Below are positions 24,061-32,513 of a stretch of DNA of 64,000 nt, in pieces. The translations under genes and the position numbers were made by a program. Source of the DNA: Nocardioides halotolerans DSM 19273 (GTDB taxonomy: Bacteria; Actinomycetota; Actinomycetes; Propionibacteriales; Nocardioidaceae); contig NZ_AUGT01000024.1 of the NCBI RefSeq assembly GCF_000422805.1, forward strand, positions 35,989 through 99,988, in the 5' to 3' direction. The notes beneath the pieces were generated by a model. That model ran no database searches, had not been told where the DNA came from, and worked only from the letters and a program-made list of their open reading frames with translations. The stretch's first letter is position 1. Each line of letters opens with the position of its first letter.

Positions 24061-25518
24061 TCACCCCGCGGGCGCCTCGGTGTAGATCGACTTCAGCTCG
24101 GTGTACTGCGCCAGACCCTCGGGGCCGAACTCGCGACCGATGCCCGAGGACTTGTAGCCACCGAACGGCGCGGCGAAGTCCATCGTGTAGGTGTTGACGC
24201 CGTAGGTGCCGGCGCGGACGCGGCGGGCCACGTCGAGACCGGCCTCCTTGTCGGACGTCCAGACCGTGCCGGCCAGGCCGTAGTCGGACTCGTTGGCGAT
24301 GCGCACCGCGTCGTCGACGTCGTCGTACGGGATCACCGAGAGCACCGGCCCGAAGATCTCCTCCTGCGCGATGCGCATCCGGTTGTCGACGTCGGCGAAC
24401 ACCGTGGGGCGGACGTACCACCCGGAGGACAGCCCGTCGGGCATGCCGTTGCCGCCGATGGCGACGCGGGCGCCCTCCTCCTGGCCGAGCGCGATGTACT
24501 TCTCGACCCGCTCCTGCTGGCGCTGCGCCACGAGCGGGCCGATCTCGGTGGCCGGGTCGGCCGGGTCGCCGACCGGCATCGACGCGACGGTCTCGACCAG
24601 CGCGTCGACCACGGCGTCGTAGTTGGCGCGCGAGGCGAGGATCCGCGTCTGGGCGACGCAGGCCTGGCCGGAGTTCATCAGCGCGGTGAACCGCAGCCCC
24701 GCCATCGTGGCCGCCAGGTCGGCGTCGTCGAGCACGATCGCGGCCGACTTGCCGCCCAGCTCGAGGGAGACCCGCTTGAGCTGCTCGCCGCAGACCGCGG
24801 CGATCCGGCGCCCGGCGGCGGTCGAGCCGGTGAACGCCACCTTGTCGACGCCCGGGTGCGCGACCAGGTGCTCGCCGACCTCGCGCCCGCCGGCGACGAT
24901 GTTGACGACGCCGGCCGGCACGCCCGCCTCGGTGAGCAGCTCGGCGAGCAGGTAGCCGTCGAGCGGCGTCTCCGGCGCAGGCTTCACGACGACCGTGCAG
25001 CCGGCCAGGATGGCCGGGACGAGCTTGGACATGATCGTGAACTGGGGGACGTTCCACGGCGGGATCGCGGCGACCACGCCGACCGGCTCGCGGCGTACGA
25101 CGACCGGCGAGCCGAGCACACCGGCCCGCTCCTCCTCCCACGAGAACTCGCGGGCGATGCCGAGGAACGCCTCGATCTGCATCCACGGCGCGGGCGACTG
25201 CGCGAGGTTCGAGAACGACGTCGGCGACCCCATCTCGAGGGTGATCAGGTCGGCCATCTCGGCGAGCCTGCCGGCGTAGAGCCCCGAGAAGGCCTGCACG
25301 ACGTCGATCCGCTCCTGCGGCGTCAGCCGCGGCCAGGGCCCCTCGTCGAACGCGCGGCGGGCGGCGGCCACCGCGGCGTCGATGTCGCCCGGGCTGCCCT
25401 CCGGCACCCGCGCGACCACCTGCTCCGAGTGCGGGCTGACCACCTCGAGCACGGCGGTCGAGGCCGGCGCGGCCCAGCCTCCGTCGATGAAGAGCGCGTC
25501 GCGGTCGTGGTCGGTCAT
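24061..25518 (-). CDS. Aldehyde dehydrogenase family protein
   Basis: A 485-aa NAD(P)-dependent aldehyde dehydrogenase. The catalytic Cys is in NSGQACVAQTR, Glu in LELGGKSA, the cofactor loop is FTGSTAAGRRIA, and the C-terminal motif is PFGGYKSSGIGRE. It is the third gene of an operon with the phosphotransferase and the 25550 gene. A Shine-Dalgarno AGGAG precedes the ATG by about 7 nt and a 31-bp gap separates it from the gene before. With a KstR-type promoter at the head of the operon, an aldehyde from lipid or sterol breakdown is a reasonable guess for the substrate. Confidence 0.88.
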   Translation of the reverse strand: MTDHDRDALFIDGGWAAPASTAVLEVVSPHSEQVVARVPEGSPGDIDAAVAAARRAFDEGPWPRLTPQERIDVVQAFSGLYAGRLAEMADLITLEMGSPTSFSNLAQSPAPWMQIEAFLGIAREFSWEEERAGVLGSPVVVRREPVGVVAAIPPWNVPQFTIMSKLVPAILAGCTVVVKPAPETPLDGYLLAELLTEAGVPAGVVNIVAGGREVGEHLVAHPGVDKVAFTGSTAAGRRIAAVCGEQLKRVSLELGGKSAAIVLDDADLAATMAGLRFTALMNSGQACVAQTRILASRANYDAVVDALVETVASMPVGDPADPATEIGPLVAQRQQERVEKYIALGQEEGARVAIGGNGMPDGLSSGWYVRPTVFADVDNRMRIAQEEIFGPVLSVIPYDDVDDAVRIANESDYGLAGTVWTSDKEAGLDVARRVRAGTYGVNTYTMDFAAPFGGYKSSGIGREFGPEGLAQYTELKSIYTEAPAG

Positions 25519-25549
25519 GTCGGTGCTCCTGGTCGGCGGTCGTGGGCGC

Positions 25550-26668
25550 TCATGGCGCGTGGATGAACCAGTCGGTGAACCCGGTGGGCTCGTGCAGCCC
25601 GAGGACGCCGTGCTCGTAGAGGCCCCAGCCCTCGATCGGGTCGCGGCCCTCCTCGCGCCACACGGCGCGGCCGACGCTGTCGGTGAGGCCGAACGGCACC
25701 CGGCCGACGACGGCCGGGTCGGTCAGGTCGTAGGTGACGCGCTCGGTGAACCCCGGACCCTTCCACTGCCCGTGGCCCCAGTCGGAGTCGCCGCCGTAGC
25801 CGCCGCCGACGTGGATCGGCACCGCGAGCAGCGACTCCACCTCGATCGTCACCGGCGTGCCGTCGGGGAGGGTGCAGTCGATGACACCGCTCTTCGGCGT
25901 CCGCGTGCCGGAGACGTACGTCGTCCGGATGCGCGGCCAGCCGAGCTGCTCGACGCGGCCGTCCTTGAAGATCCGGGTGCAGTCGTTGAGGAGGCGGTAG
26001 CCGTCGGCCTCCTCCTGGATGATCAGGCAGATGCCGAAGTCGTCGAAGGCGACCGGCACGTAGAGCCACCACATCCCGCCCCACGCCGGGTCGGCGGGAC
26101 GGCCGGGGGGCTCGGACTCGCCCGACGGGCGGATGCCCCACGACCGGTCGCGCGAGCCGACCCAGCGGTCCGGGGTCACGGCGATCTCCTCGCCGTCGAT
26201 CGAGATCGTGCCCTCCCACGAGCCGCACTGCGCGAACCGCTGCGCGTCGAGGACCTTGCGCAGCGTGCCGGTCCGCATGACGTGCGGCGCCTCCTGAACG
26301 ACCGGGAACAGCCCGCGCCAGTGGAGGTCCATGGCGATGCCCTCGGTCTCCTCGAGGACGACGCGGAGCTCTTCGAGCGGCTTGACGACCTCGACCCGGT
26401 AGCCGCCGACGCGCTGGTCGAGGCGGTCGTGGTCGAGCGCGTCGCCGAGGTGCACGGCGGTCTGCTCGTCACCGCGGCGGACGAGGACGAAGGCGTCCTT
26501 GGTGCCGAGGTTCGGGTAGTAGCCCATCCCGGTGATGAGGAACAGGTCGCCGGTCCGGTCGTGGGCGTTGAGGTAGCACCGGTCGTAGAAGTTGCGGTCG
26601 CTGCTGCCGACGTCGGCGATCGGCTGCGGGAGCTGGTGGACGGGGTACTCGTCCATCCCCGTGATCAC
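25550..26668 (-). CDS. Conserved protein of unknown function (lipid-operon associated)
   Basis: A 372-aa soluble protein without signal peptide or membrane segments. It is rich in aromatic beta-strand segments (FYDRCYLNAHDRTGDLFLI, WWLYVPVAFDDFGICLIIQE) and ends GFTDWFIHAP. The pattern suggests a two-lobed beta-barrel reminiscent of CrtC/AttH-type lipocalin-like hydratases, but I cannot confirm this. The GTG at 26668 overlaps the phosphotransferase stop (GTGA); an ATG at 26656 is the alternative. It lies between a phosphotransferase and an aldehyde dehydrogenase in a putative KstR-type operon, so it may act on a hydrophobic substrate. Confidence 0.6.
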   Translation of the reverse strand: MITGMDEYPVHQLPQPIADVGSSDRNFYDRCYLNAHDRTGDLFLITGMGYYPNLGTKDAFVLVRRGDEQTAVHLGDALDHDRLDQRVGGYRVEVVKPLEELRVVLEETEGIAMDLHWRGLFPVVQEAPHVMRTGTLRKVLDAQRFAQCGSWEGTISIDGEEIAVTPDRWVGSRDRSWGIRPSGESEPPGRPADPAWGGMWWLYVPVAFDDFGICLIIQEEADGYRLLNDCTRIFKDGRVEQLGWPRIRTTYVSGTRTPKSGVIDCTLPDGTPVTIEVESLLAVPIHVGGGYGGDSDWGHGQWKGPGFTERVTYDLTDPAVVGRVPFGLTDSVGRAVWREEGRDPIEGWGLYEHGVLGLHEPTGFTDWFIHAP

Positions 26669-27816
26669 TGGAGGCCGACCTCGGCGCAGTAGCGCTCGAC
26701 GAGCGGCTTGCAGTGGAAGAGCGTCTCGACGTCGTCGGGCTTCTCGATCTCGCCGAACCGCACCTGCCGGGCGCCGGTGCGCATGAAGACGATGCACCAG
26801 GCCGTGGCGTTGTAGAGGTGGTACCAGGTCAGGTCTCCCAGGTGCACACCGGTGAGGTCGGCGTACGTCGCCAGCACGTCGTCCTCGCGCAGGAAGTGGG
26901 GCATGCCCGGCAGCTCGAACATCGTCGCGATCGACTCGAAGACCTGGTGGGCGAAGACCATCCACGACACGTCGAGCGCGCGGGATCCGATCGTCGCCAT
27001 CTCCCAGTCGAGCACCGCGACGGGCGCGAAGTCGCGGTACATCATGTTGCCGATCCGGGCGTCGCCCCAGCTCAGCACGGTGTCGCCGGGGTCGGCCGGC
27101 TGGTTCGCCTCGAGCCAGTCGAGGAGCTTCTCGACCAGCGGCGACCGACCGAGGTCGGGAACGGCGAAGTCGTACCACGCCCGCCGGGCCGCGAGGTTGC
27201 GCTCCATCGGGGTGCCGCTCGCCGCCGCGCCGGAGAGGTGGCGCCCGGGGTCGAGGTAGGAGAACGTCGACGCCGCGTCGGGGATCGCGTGCAGCCCCGC
27301 CAGCACGGCGACCGAGCTGTCCTGGAGCCGCTGCTGCTCCTCGCGCGAGGCGTCGAAGAGCCAGTTGTCGCCGAAGGTGTAGGGCATCACGTCCGGCGGG
27401 ACGATGCCCTCGATGCGGTCCATGAGGAAGAACGGCGTGCCGAGCACGGCACCGGTCGGCTCCATGAACCCGACCGCCGGCACCGGCACGTCGGTGTGCG
27501 CACCGACGTGGGCGATGGCGTCGTACTGCTCCCGGAGGTCGTAGCTCGGGAAGACCGGCACGTCCGCGGCCGACGGCGCCACGCGCGCGACGTAGTGCCC
27601 CTCGCGCGGCCGGCCGTCCTCGGTCCACGTCGCGTCGAGCACCAGGGTCTCCGACGACATCCCGTTGGCGTCGATGCCGCTGAGCAGCGTGACCTGGGGG
27701 TCGGCGCCCTCGGGCAGCAGCCCGGCCAGCCACCCCTCGAGCAGACCCGGCACCGTGCTGGCGTCGCGACTGGTGCGCTGCATCTTCAGGTCGGTCGGTG
27801 GCGGCGCCTGGGTCAC
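26665..27816 (-). CDS. Aminoglycoside-phosphotransferase-like family protein
   Basis: A 383-aa kinase-like protein of the APH/choline kinase fold, similar to the N-terminal kinase-like domain found in ACAD10/11-type proteins. The catalytic loop reads LSWGDARIGNMMYRD, with Asp and Asn in HxDxxxxN-like spacing (Trp-Gly replaces His-Gly), and the metal Asp is in AVLDWEMATIG. Such proteins are common in actinobacterial fatty-acid and steroid operons and may phosphorylate a hydroxyacyl compound. The GTG start has GAGGGAGG 4 nt upstream. It is the first gene of a three-gene minus-strand operon whose promoter contains TnnAACnnGTTnnA. Confidence 0.8.
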   Translation of the reverse strand: MTQAPPPTDLKMQRTSRDASTVPGLLEGWLAGLLPEGADPQVTLLSGIDANGMSSETLVLDATWTEDGRPREGHYVARVAPSAADVPVFPSYDLREQYDAIAHVGAHTDVPVPAVGFMEPTGAVLGTPFFLMDRIEGIVPPDVMPYTFGDNWLFDASREEQQRLQDSSVAVLAGLHAIPDAASTFSYLDPGRHLSGAAASGTPMERNLAARRAWYDFAVPDLGRSPLVEKLLDWLEANQPADPGDTVLSWGDARIGNMMYRDFAPVAVLDWEMATIGSRALDVSWMVFAHQVFESIATMFELPGMPHFLREDDVLATYADLTGVHLGDLTWYHLYNATAWCIVFMRTGARQVRFGEIEKPDDVETLFHCKPLVERYCAEVGLQ

Positions 27817-27861
27817 GGGCCCTCCCTCGGTGACGCGGCGGAAGTTGACACGCGTCAGAAT

Positions 27862-27885
27862 TGTGGAACGTGTTCTAGTTGTCAA
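27862..27885 (-). promoter_or_regulatory. Promoter with KstR-type operator
   Basis: On the minus strand TTGACA (27885-27880) is followed after 17 nt by an AT-rich -10-like hexamer. The spacer holds TAGAACACGTTCCA (27864-27877), an exact match to TnnAACnnGTTnnA, the reported consensus of the TetR-family sterol-catabolism repressor KstR. Binding there would block RNA polymerase at the phosphotransferase operon. Confidence 0.6.
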
Positions 27886-28067
27886 TGAGCCAGGAGGTCG
27901 CGAGGAACGAGCGAGCTCCGTCGGCGAAGCAGGTCGAGCAAGCTCCGCGACCGAGGAACGAGGTCGCGACGGGCGGCGAGACCAGGGCAGCAGCCTGCGA
28001 GGACCGGGCAGGCTGCGTGGGCAGCTGGACATGGTGGCTGCCCATCGGACGCAGCGGCTGCCACAGG
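27886..28067. other. Non-coding spacer with degenerate GAGGAACGAG repeats
   Basis: Contains two diverged copies of a CGAGGAACGAG-type segment flanked by GGTCGCGA, reminiscent of the REP-like elements near 46804 and 63831. No gene seen. Confidence 0.35.
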
Positions 28068-29792
28068 TCAGACGATGTCCGGCGCCTTGACCCTCGCCTC
28101 GTCGGCCTCCTGGTCCGTCGGCATCGTCTGGCTCTGCCGCTCGGCCTCCACCCGGCGCAGGTAGTGGTCGACCTCGTCGGCTCGCCGGGCGTCGTCCCAC
28201 CCCAGCTCGGCGCCCATCAGCGCTGCCACCCTGGGCGCGGCGCGCACGCCGCGGTCGAAGGTCTCGATGGAGATGCGGGTACGCCGGGTGAGCACGTCGT
28301 CGAGGTGGCGCGCGCCCTCGTGGGTGACGGCGTAGACGACCTCGGCGGCCAGGTAGTCGTCGGCGCCGTCGAGCGGCTCCCCCAGCTCGGGTCGTTGCTC
28401 GACCAGCGCGAGGAGGTCGTCGACCAGGTCGCCGAAGCGCCCGAGCAGGTGATCGACCCTGGCGACGTGCAGGCCTGAGCGGCGGGCCAGCTGCACGCGC
28501 TGGTTGGTGCGCGTCTCGAAGCCGTCGGCGCCGATCAGCGGCACGCGGTGGCTGATCGACTCGCGGACACCGGCGCCGGTCGTCGCCAGGGAGTGGCCCG
28601 CCGCGTCGACGGCGTCGCGCGCCATGACGCGGTAGGTCGTGAGCTTGCCCCCGGCGATCATGACGAGGCCGGGCACGGGCGTGACCACGGTGTGCTCGCG
28701 CGAGATCCGCGACGTCGGCTCCGACTCCCCGGAGAGCAGGGGCCGCAGGCCGGCGTACACCCCGACGACGTCGTCGTGGTCGAGCGGCTCGCGCAGGATC
28801 GCGTTGACGTGGTCGAGGACGTAGTCGATGTCGGTACGGCTCGCGGCGGGGTGCGCCTTGTCGAGGTCCCACGGGGTGTCGGTGGTGCCGATGATCCAGT
28901 GCCGGCCCCACGGGATCACGAACAGGACCGACGTCTCGGTGCGCACGATGAACCCGGCCTCGGAGCGGATCCGGTCGCGCGGCACCACCAGGTGGATGCC
29001 CTTCGAGGCCTGCACGTGCAGCGAGCCGCGGCCCCCGACCAGGTCCTGGAGGTCGTCGGTCCAGACCCCGGCCGCGTTGACGACGACGCGGGCGCGCACC
29101 TCGAGGTCGCGGCCGTCCTCCAGGTCGCGGGCGCGTACGCCGACCACCCGCTCGCCCTCGCGGAGGAACCCGGTCACCTTCACCCGCGTCGCCACCTGCG
29201 CGCCGTGCGCGGCCGCAGTGCGGGCCAGCGTGAGCACCAGCCGGGCGTCGTCGACCTGGCAGTCGTAGTAGCGGATCGCGCCGGCGATCGACTCGGGCGC
29301 GAAGTCCGGCGCGATCCGGGCGACGGTCCTGCGGGTCAGGTGGCGGTGCCGGGGCAGGCCGGCCTCGCCGGGCCCGAGGCGTGCCATCGCGTCGTACAGG
29401 AGGAGGCCCGAGCCGACGTAGGGCCGCTCCCACACGTGGTGGGTGAGCGGGTAGAGGAACGGCACCGGGCGGACCAGGTGCGGCGCCAGCCGGGTGAGCA
29501 GCAGCCCGCGCTCGCGGAGCGCCTCGCGGACCAGTCCGAAGTCGAGCATCTCGAGGTAGCGGAGCCCGCCGTGGATCAGCTTGCTGCTGCGGCTGCTCGT
29601 GCCGCTGGCCAGGTCGCGCTGCTCCAGCAGCGCCGTGGACAGGCCGCGCGTGACCGCGTCGAGGGCGACGCCCGTGCCGACGACGCCGCCACCGACCACG
29701 AGCACGTCGAGCTCGTCGGACCCGTTCGCGGCGAGGCTGTCGAGGGCGCGGCCGCGCGCCTCCGGGCTGAGCGCGCTCGGACCCCGGTCCAT
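28068..29792 (-). CDS. glpD: Glycerol-3-phosphate dehydrogenase
   Basis: A 574-aa FAD enzyme oxidising sn-glycerol 3-phosphate to dihydroxyacetone phosphate and passing electrons to the quinone pool at the membrane. The Rossmann motif VVGGGVVGTGVALDA is at about residues 28-42, SSRSSKLIHGGLRYLE is the family signature, and the C-terminal domain (about residue 400 onward) is the usual DAO_C cap. Length is normal. The ATG at 29792 is chosen because CAGGAT (29800-29805) lies 7 nt upstream; an ATG three codons earlier is possible. No glpK or glpF is nearby. Confidence 0.93.
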   Translation of the reverse strand: MDRGPSALSPEARGRALDSLAANGSDELDVLVVGGGVVGTGVALDAVTRGLSTALLEQRDLASGTSSRSSKLIHGGLRYLEMLDFGLVREALRERGLLLTRLAPHLVRPVPFLYPLTHHVWERPYVGSGLLLYDAMARLGPGEAGLPRHRHLTRRTVARIAPDFAPESIAGAIRYYDCQVDDARLVLTLARTAAAHGAQVATRVKVTGFLREGERVVGVRARDLEDGRDLEVRARVVVNAAGVWTDDLQDLVGGRGSLHVQASKGIHLVVPRDRIRSEAGFIVRTETSVLFVIPWGRHWIIGTTDTPWDLDKAHPAASRTDIDYVLDHVNAILREPLDHDDVVGVYAGLRPLLSGESEPTSRISREHTVVTPVPGLVMIAGGKLTTYRVMARDAVDAAGHSLATTGAGVRESISHRVPLIGADGFETRTNQRVQLARRSGLHVARVDHLLGRFGDLVDDLLALVEQRPELGEPLDGADDYLAAEVVYAVTHEGARHLDDVLTRRTRISIETFDRGVRAAPRVAALMGAELGWDDARRADEVDHYLRRVEAERQSQTMPTDQEADEARVKAPDIV

Positions 29793-29923
29793 GCCACCCA
29801 TCCTGACAGGCTCGTCCCGGGGTCCCCGCGGACGCGAGCGCAGCGAGCGTCTTTCGTGGGGTGGGAGGCGAGCCTGCGCAACCCACGCCGCCGGTCGTGC
29901 GTCACTGTCGGCGTGAGGGCGTC

Positions 29924-31111
29924 GTGAGGGGAGGGTCACGCGCGGTGTTCGGCGCGCTGGCGGCGTTCGCGGCACTCGCGGCCACCCTCGGCGCTCCGCA
30001 CCCACCCTCGCCCGGCAGGCCCGCCGCGTCGGGATCGATCGTGCTGGCGTCCGACGCACAGGCGGCGCCCAGTGCCCCGGTCGCGCCGAAGGCGGCCAAC
30101 GCCACCCCCCGGCCGCGCCGCCACGTCACGGTCGTGATGGGCGGCGACCTGCTGTGGCACAACACCGTGTGGGCGAGCGCGGCCGAGGACCACACCCGGA
30201 CGGGGCGCGGCCGGCGCTACGACTTCGACCCGATGTTCGCCGGCGTCCGGTCGCTCGTGGCGGGCGCGGACGTCGCGCTGTGCCACGAGGAGGTGCCGTT
30301 CGCGGCGCCCGGGCAGCCGCCGCAGAACTTCCCCGTCTTCGCGGCACCGCCCGAGACCGCGACCTGGATCGGCTCGTTCGGGTACGACGCGTGCACCACG
30401 GCGTCCAACCACGCCCTCGACCAGGGGTACGACGGACTGGTGCGCACCGCCGACCTGCTGGAGCGCGCCGGCGTCGAGCACATCGGCACCTTCCGTACCC
30501 GGGCCGAGCGGACCCGGCCGGTCATCCTCACGACCGCCGACGGCGTGCGCGTGGGCGTCGTGGCGGGCACCTACGGCACCAACGGCTTCCCGCTCCCGAC
30601 CGGTCGCGAGTGGTCGGTGTCCATGTGGGACGCCCCGAACCTGCTGGCCCAGGCCCGCGCCGCTCGCCGGGCCGGCGCCGACATCGTCGTCGTGCACCTG
30701 CACGGCGGCGACGAGTACGACCACCTCCCGAACGCCGCGCAGACCGCGCTGGTCGACCGGCTGACCCGCTCCCCCGACGTCGACCTCGTGCTCGGCGACC
30801 ACGCCCACGTGGTGCAGCCGATCACGCGGGTGCACGGCACGTGGGTCGTCTACGGCATGGGCAACATGGTCGCCCAGCAGGACCCGGCCCGCACCGACAC
30901 CTACCAGGGCATCCTCGTGCGGTTCACGTTCACCGAGCGGCGCAGCGGCCGGTTCGCGGTGACCCGGGCGGCGTACGCCCCCATCGGGTGGAACGTCTGG
31001 CGGCCCGGCACGCAGCCGATCCGCGTGACGCGCCTGCGGGGCGCGGCGGCGGACCGCGTCACGGCGTACGTCGAGGGGCTGGGCGCGCAGCCGGGCCTGC
31101 ACCGGCTGTGA
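29924..31111 (+). CDS. CapA-family (PgsA-like) secreted protein
   Basis: A 395-aa exported protein: N-terminal hydrophobic segment (VFGALAAFAALAATLGA), a Pro/Ala-rich linker, then a metallophosphatase-like CapA domain from about residue 65. It shows VVMGGDLLWHNTV, TASNHALDQGYDG, VVHLHGGDEYDHLPN and GDHAHVVQP, with the conserved metal-ligand positions. Relatives take part in poly-gamma-glutamate capsule anchoring, but no pgsB or pgsC genes are nearby, so the role is open. The GTG at 29924 is preferred because it starts the signal peptide; earlier starts would place 21 unrelated residues before it. Confidence 0.75.
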   Translation: MRGGSRAVFGALAAFAALAATLGAPHPPSPGRPAASGSIVLASDAQAAPSAPVAPKAANATPRPRRHVTVVMGGDLLWHNTVWASAAEDHTRTGRGRRYDFDPMFAGVRSLVAGADVALCHEEVPFAAPGQPPQNFPVFAAPPETATWIGSFGYDACTTASNHALDQGYDGLVRTADLLERAGVEHIGTFRTRAERTRPVILTTADGVRVGVVAGTYGTNGFPLPTGREWSVSMWDAPNLLAQARAARRAGADIVVVHLHGGDEYDHLPNAAQTALVDRLTRSPDVDLVLGDHAHVVQPITRVHGTWVVYGMGNMVAQQDPARTDTYQGILVRFTFTERRSGRFAVTRAAYAPIGWNVWRPGTQPIRVTRLRGAAADRVTAYVEGLGAQPGLHRL

Positions 31112-31184
31112 CCGCGGCCCGTCGGGTCGTGTCTCAGCCGACGATGCAGGCCGTGGCGACCCGGGTGGGGTTACGTCCGGTTGC

Positions 31185-31247
31185 CGTCGAGTGACCCGAA
31201 CTGCAGGAATTTCGTGGTGGAAAACCTGCCGATCGGGTCACTCGACG
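31185..31247. terminator. 15-bp stem-loop between convergent genes
   Basis: CGTCGAGTGACCCGA (31185-31199) pairs perfectly with 31233-31247. A second short stem, GCAGG with CCTGC, lies inside the loop. It stands between the ends of the CapA-like gene and guaB3 and probably serves both as a terminator. Confidence 0.5.
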
Positions 31248-31269
31248 CGAGCCAACGCAACCACGTGCC

Positions 31270-32379
31270 CTACCCGACGACGACGACCTCGACCCGCTGG
31301 AACTCCTTGAGCTCGGTGTAGCCGGTGGTGGCCATCGAGCGCTTGAGGGCGCCGATGAGGTTCATGGTGCCGTCGGCGACGCGCGACGGGCCGAAGAGGA
31401 TCTCCTCGAGCGTGCCGACGGTCTCGAACTCCACCCGCTGGCCGCGCGGCAGCGAGCCGTGGTGGGCCTCGGCGCCCCAGTGGAAGCCCTGGCCCGGCGC
31501 GTCGGTCGCGCGGGCGAACGGCGAGCCGACCATGACCGCGTCGGCACCGCAGGCGATCGCCTTGGCGATGTCGCCGGACATGCCGATCGAGCCGTCCGCG
31601 ATCACGTGCACGTAGCGGCCACCGGACTCGTCGAGGTAGTCGCGGCGGGCGGCGGCGACGTCCGCGACTGCCGAGGCCATCGGCACCGCGACGCCCAGGA
31701 CCGTGCGCGTCGTGTGCGCGGCGCCGCCGCCGAAGCCGACGAGCACGCCGGCCGCACCGGTGCGCATGAGGTGCAGCGCGGCCTGGTGGGTGGCGCAGCC
31801 GCCGACGATGACGGGGACGTCGAGCTCGTAGATGAACTCCTTGAGGTTCAGCGGCTCGGCCTGGCTCGAGACGTGCTCGGCGCTGACCGTCGTGCCGCGG
31901 ATGACGAACATGTCGACGCCGGCGTCGACGACCGTCTTGGCGAACTCACGAGTGCGCTGCGGCGACAGCGACCCGGCGACGGTGACGCCCGCGTCGCGGA
32001 TCTCGCGGACCCGCTCGGTGATGAGCTCCTGCTTCACCGGCTCGGCGTACATCTCCTGGAGCCGGGCGGTGGCCTGCTCGCCGCGCAGCCCGGCGACCTC
32101 GGTCAGCAGCTGGGTCGGGTCCTCGTAGCGGGTCCACAGCCCCTCGAGGTTGAGCACGCCGAGGCCGCCGTAGCGGCCCAGGGCGATCGCCTGCGCGGGC
32201 GACATCACCGAGTCCATCGGTGCGGCGAGCACGGGCAGCTCGAAGCGGTAGGCGTCGATCTGCCAGTCGACGTTGACCTCTCCGGGGTCGCGCGTGCGCC
32301 GCGAGGGGACGATGGCCACGTCGTCGAAGGAGTAGGCGCGTCGAGCCCGCTTGGCCCGGCCGATCTCGATCTCGGTCAT
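31270..32379 (-). CDS. guaB3: GuaB3-family IMP dehydrogenase-related protein
   Basis: A 369-aa TIM-barrel protein without CBS domains, the expected length for actinobacterial GuaB3. The N-terminal segment AYSFDDVAIVPSRRTRDPGEV and AAPMDSVMSP match IMP dehydrogenases. The loop Cys sits in GGCATHQAALH rather than the canonical GSICTT of GuaB. Recent work on other bacteria attributes GMP reductase activity to GuaB3-type proteins; the function here is not proven. It lies 10 kb from guaB with unrelated genes between, whereas they are adjacent in mycobacteria. Confidence 0.88.
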   Translation of the reverse strand: MTEIEIGRAKRARRAYSFDDVAIVPSRRTRDPGEVNVDWQIDAYRFELPVLAAPMDSVMSPAQAIALGRYGGLGVLNLEGLWTRYEDPTQLLTEVAGLRGEQATARLQEMYAEPVKQELITERVREIRDAGVTVAGSLSPQRTREFAKTVVDAGVDMFVIRGTTVSAEHVSSQAEPLNLKEFIYELDVPVIVGGCATHQAALHLMRTGAAGVLVGFGGGAAHTTRTVLGVAVPMASAVADVAAARRDYLDESGGRYVHVIADGSIGMSGDIAKAIACGADAVMVGSPFARATDAPGQGFHWGAEAHHGSLPRGQRVEFETVGTLEEILFGPSRVADGTMNLIGALKRSMATTGYTELKEFQRVEVVVVG

Positions 32380-32513
32380 GCTCTTGCGGGGTCCCCTGGG
32401 CGTCGTTCGCCGGAGGAGCGAAGCGGGGGAGCTGAAGAACATCCTGGGGTGCTCACGACGCCAGTGTTCCATCGCCAGCACACGGGGCGAGAAATGCGGC
32501 ACACTCCCACCCG

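Noticed and set aside
28548..29927. Long + strand frame opposite glpD
   Set aside because: It is antisense to a complete, motif-rich GlpD and has no family features.
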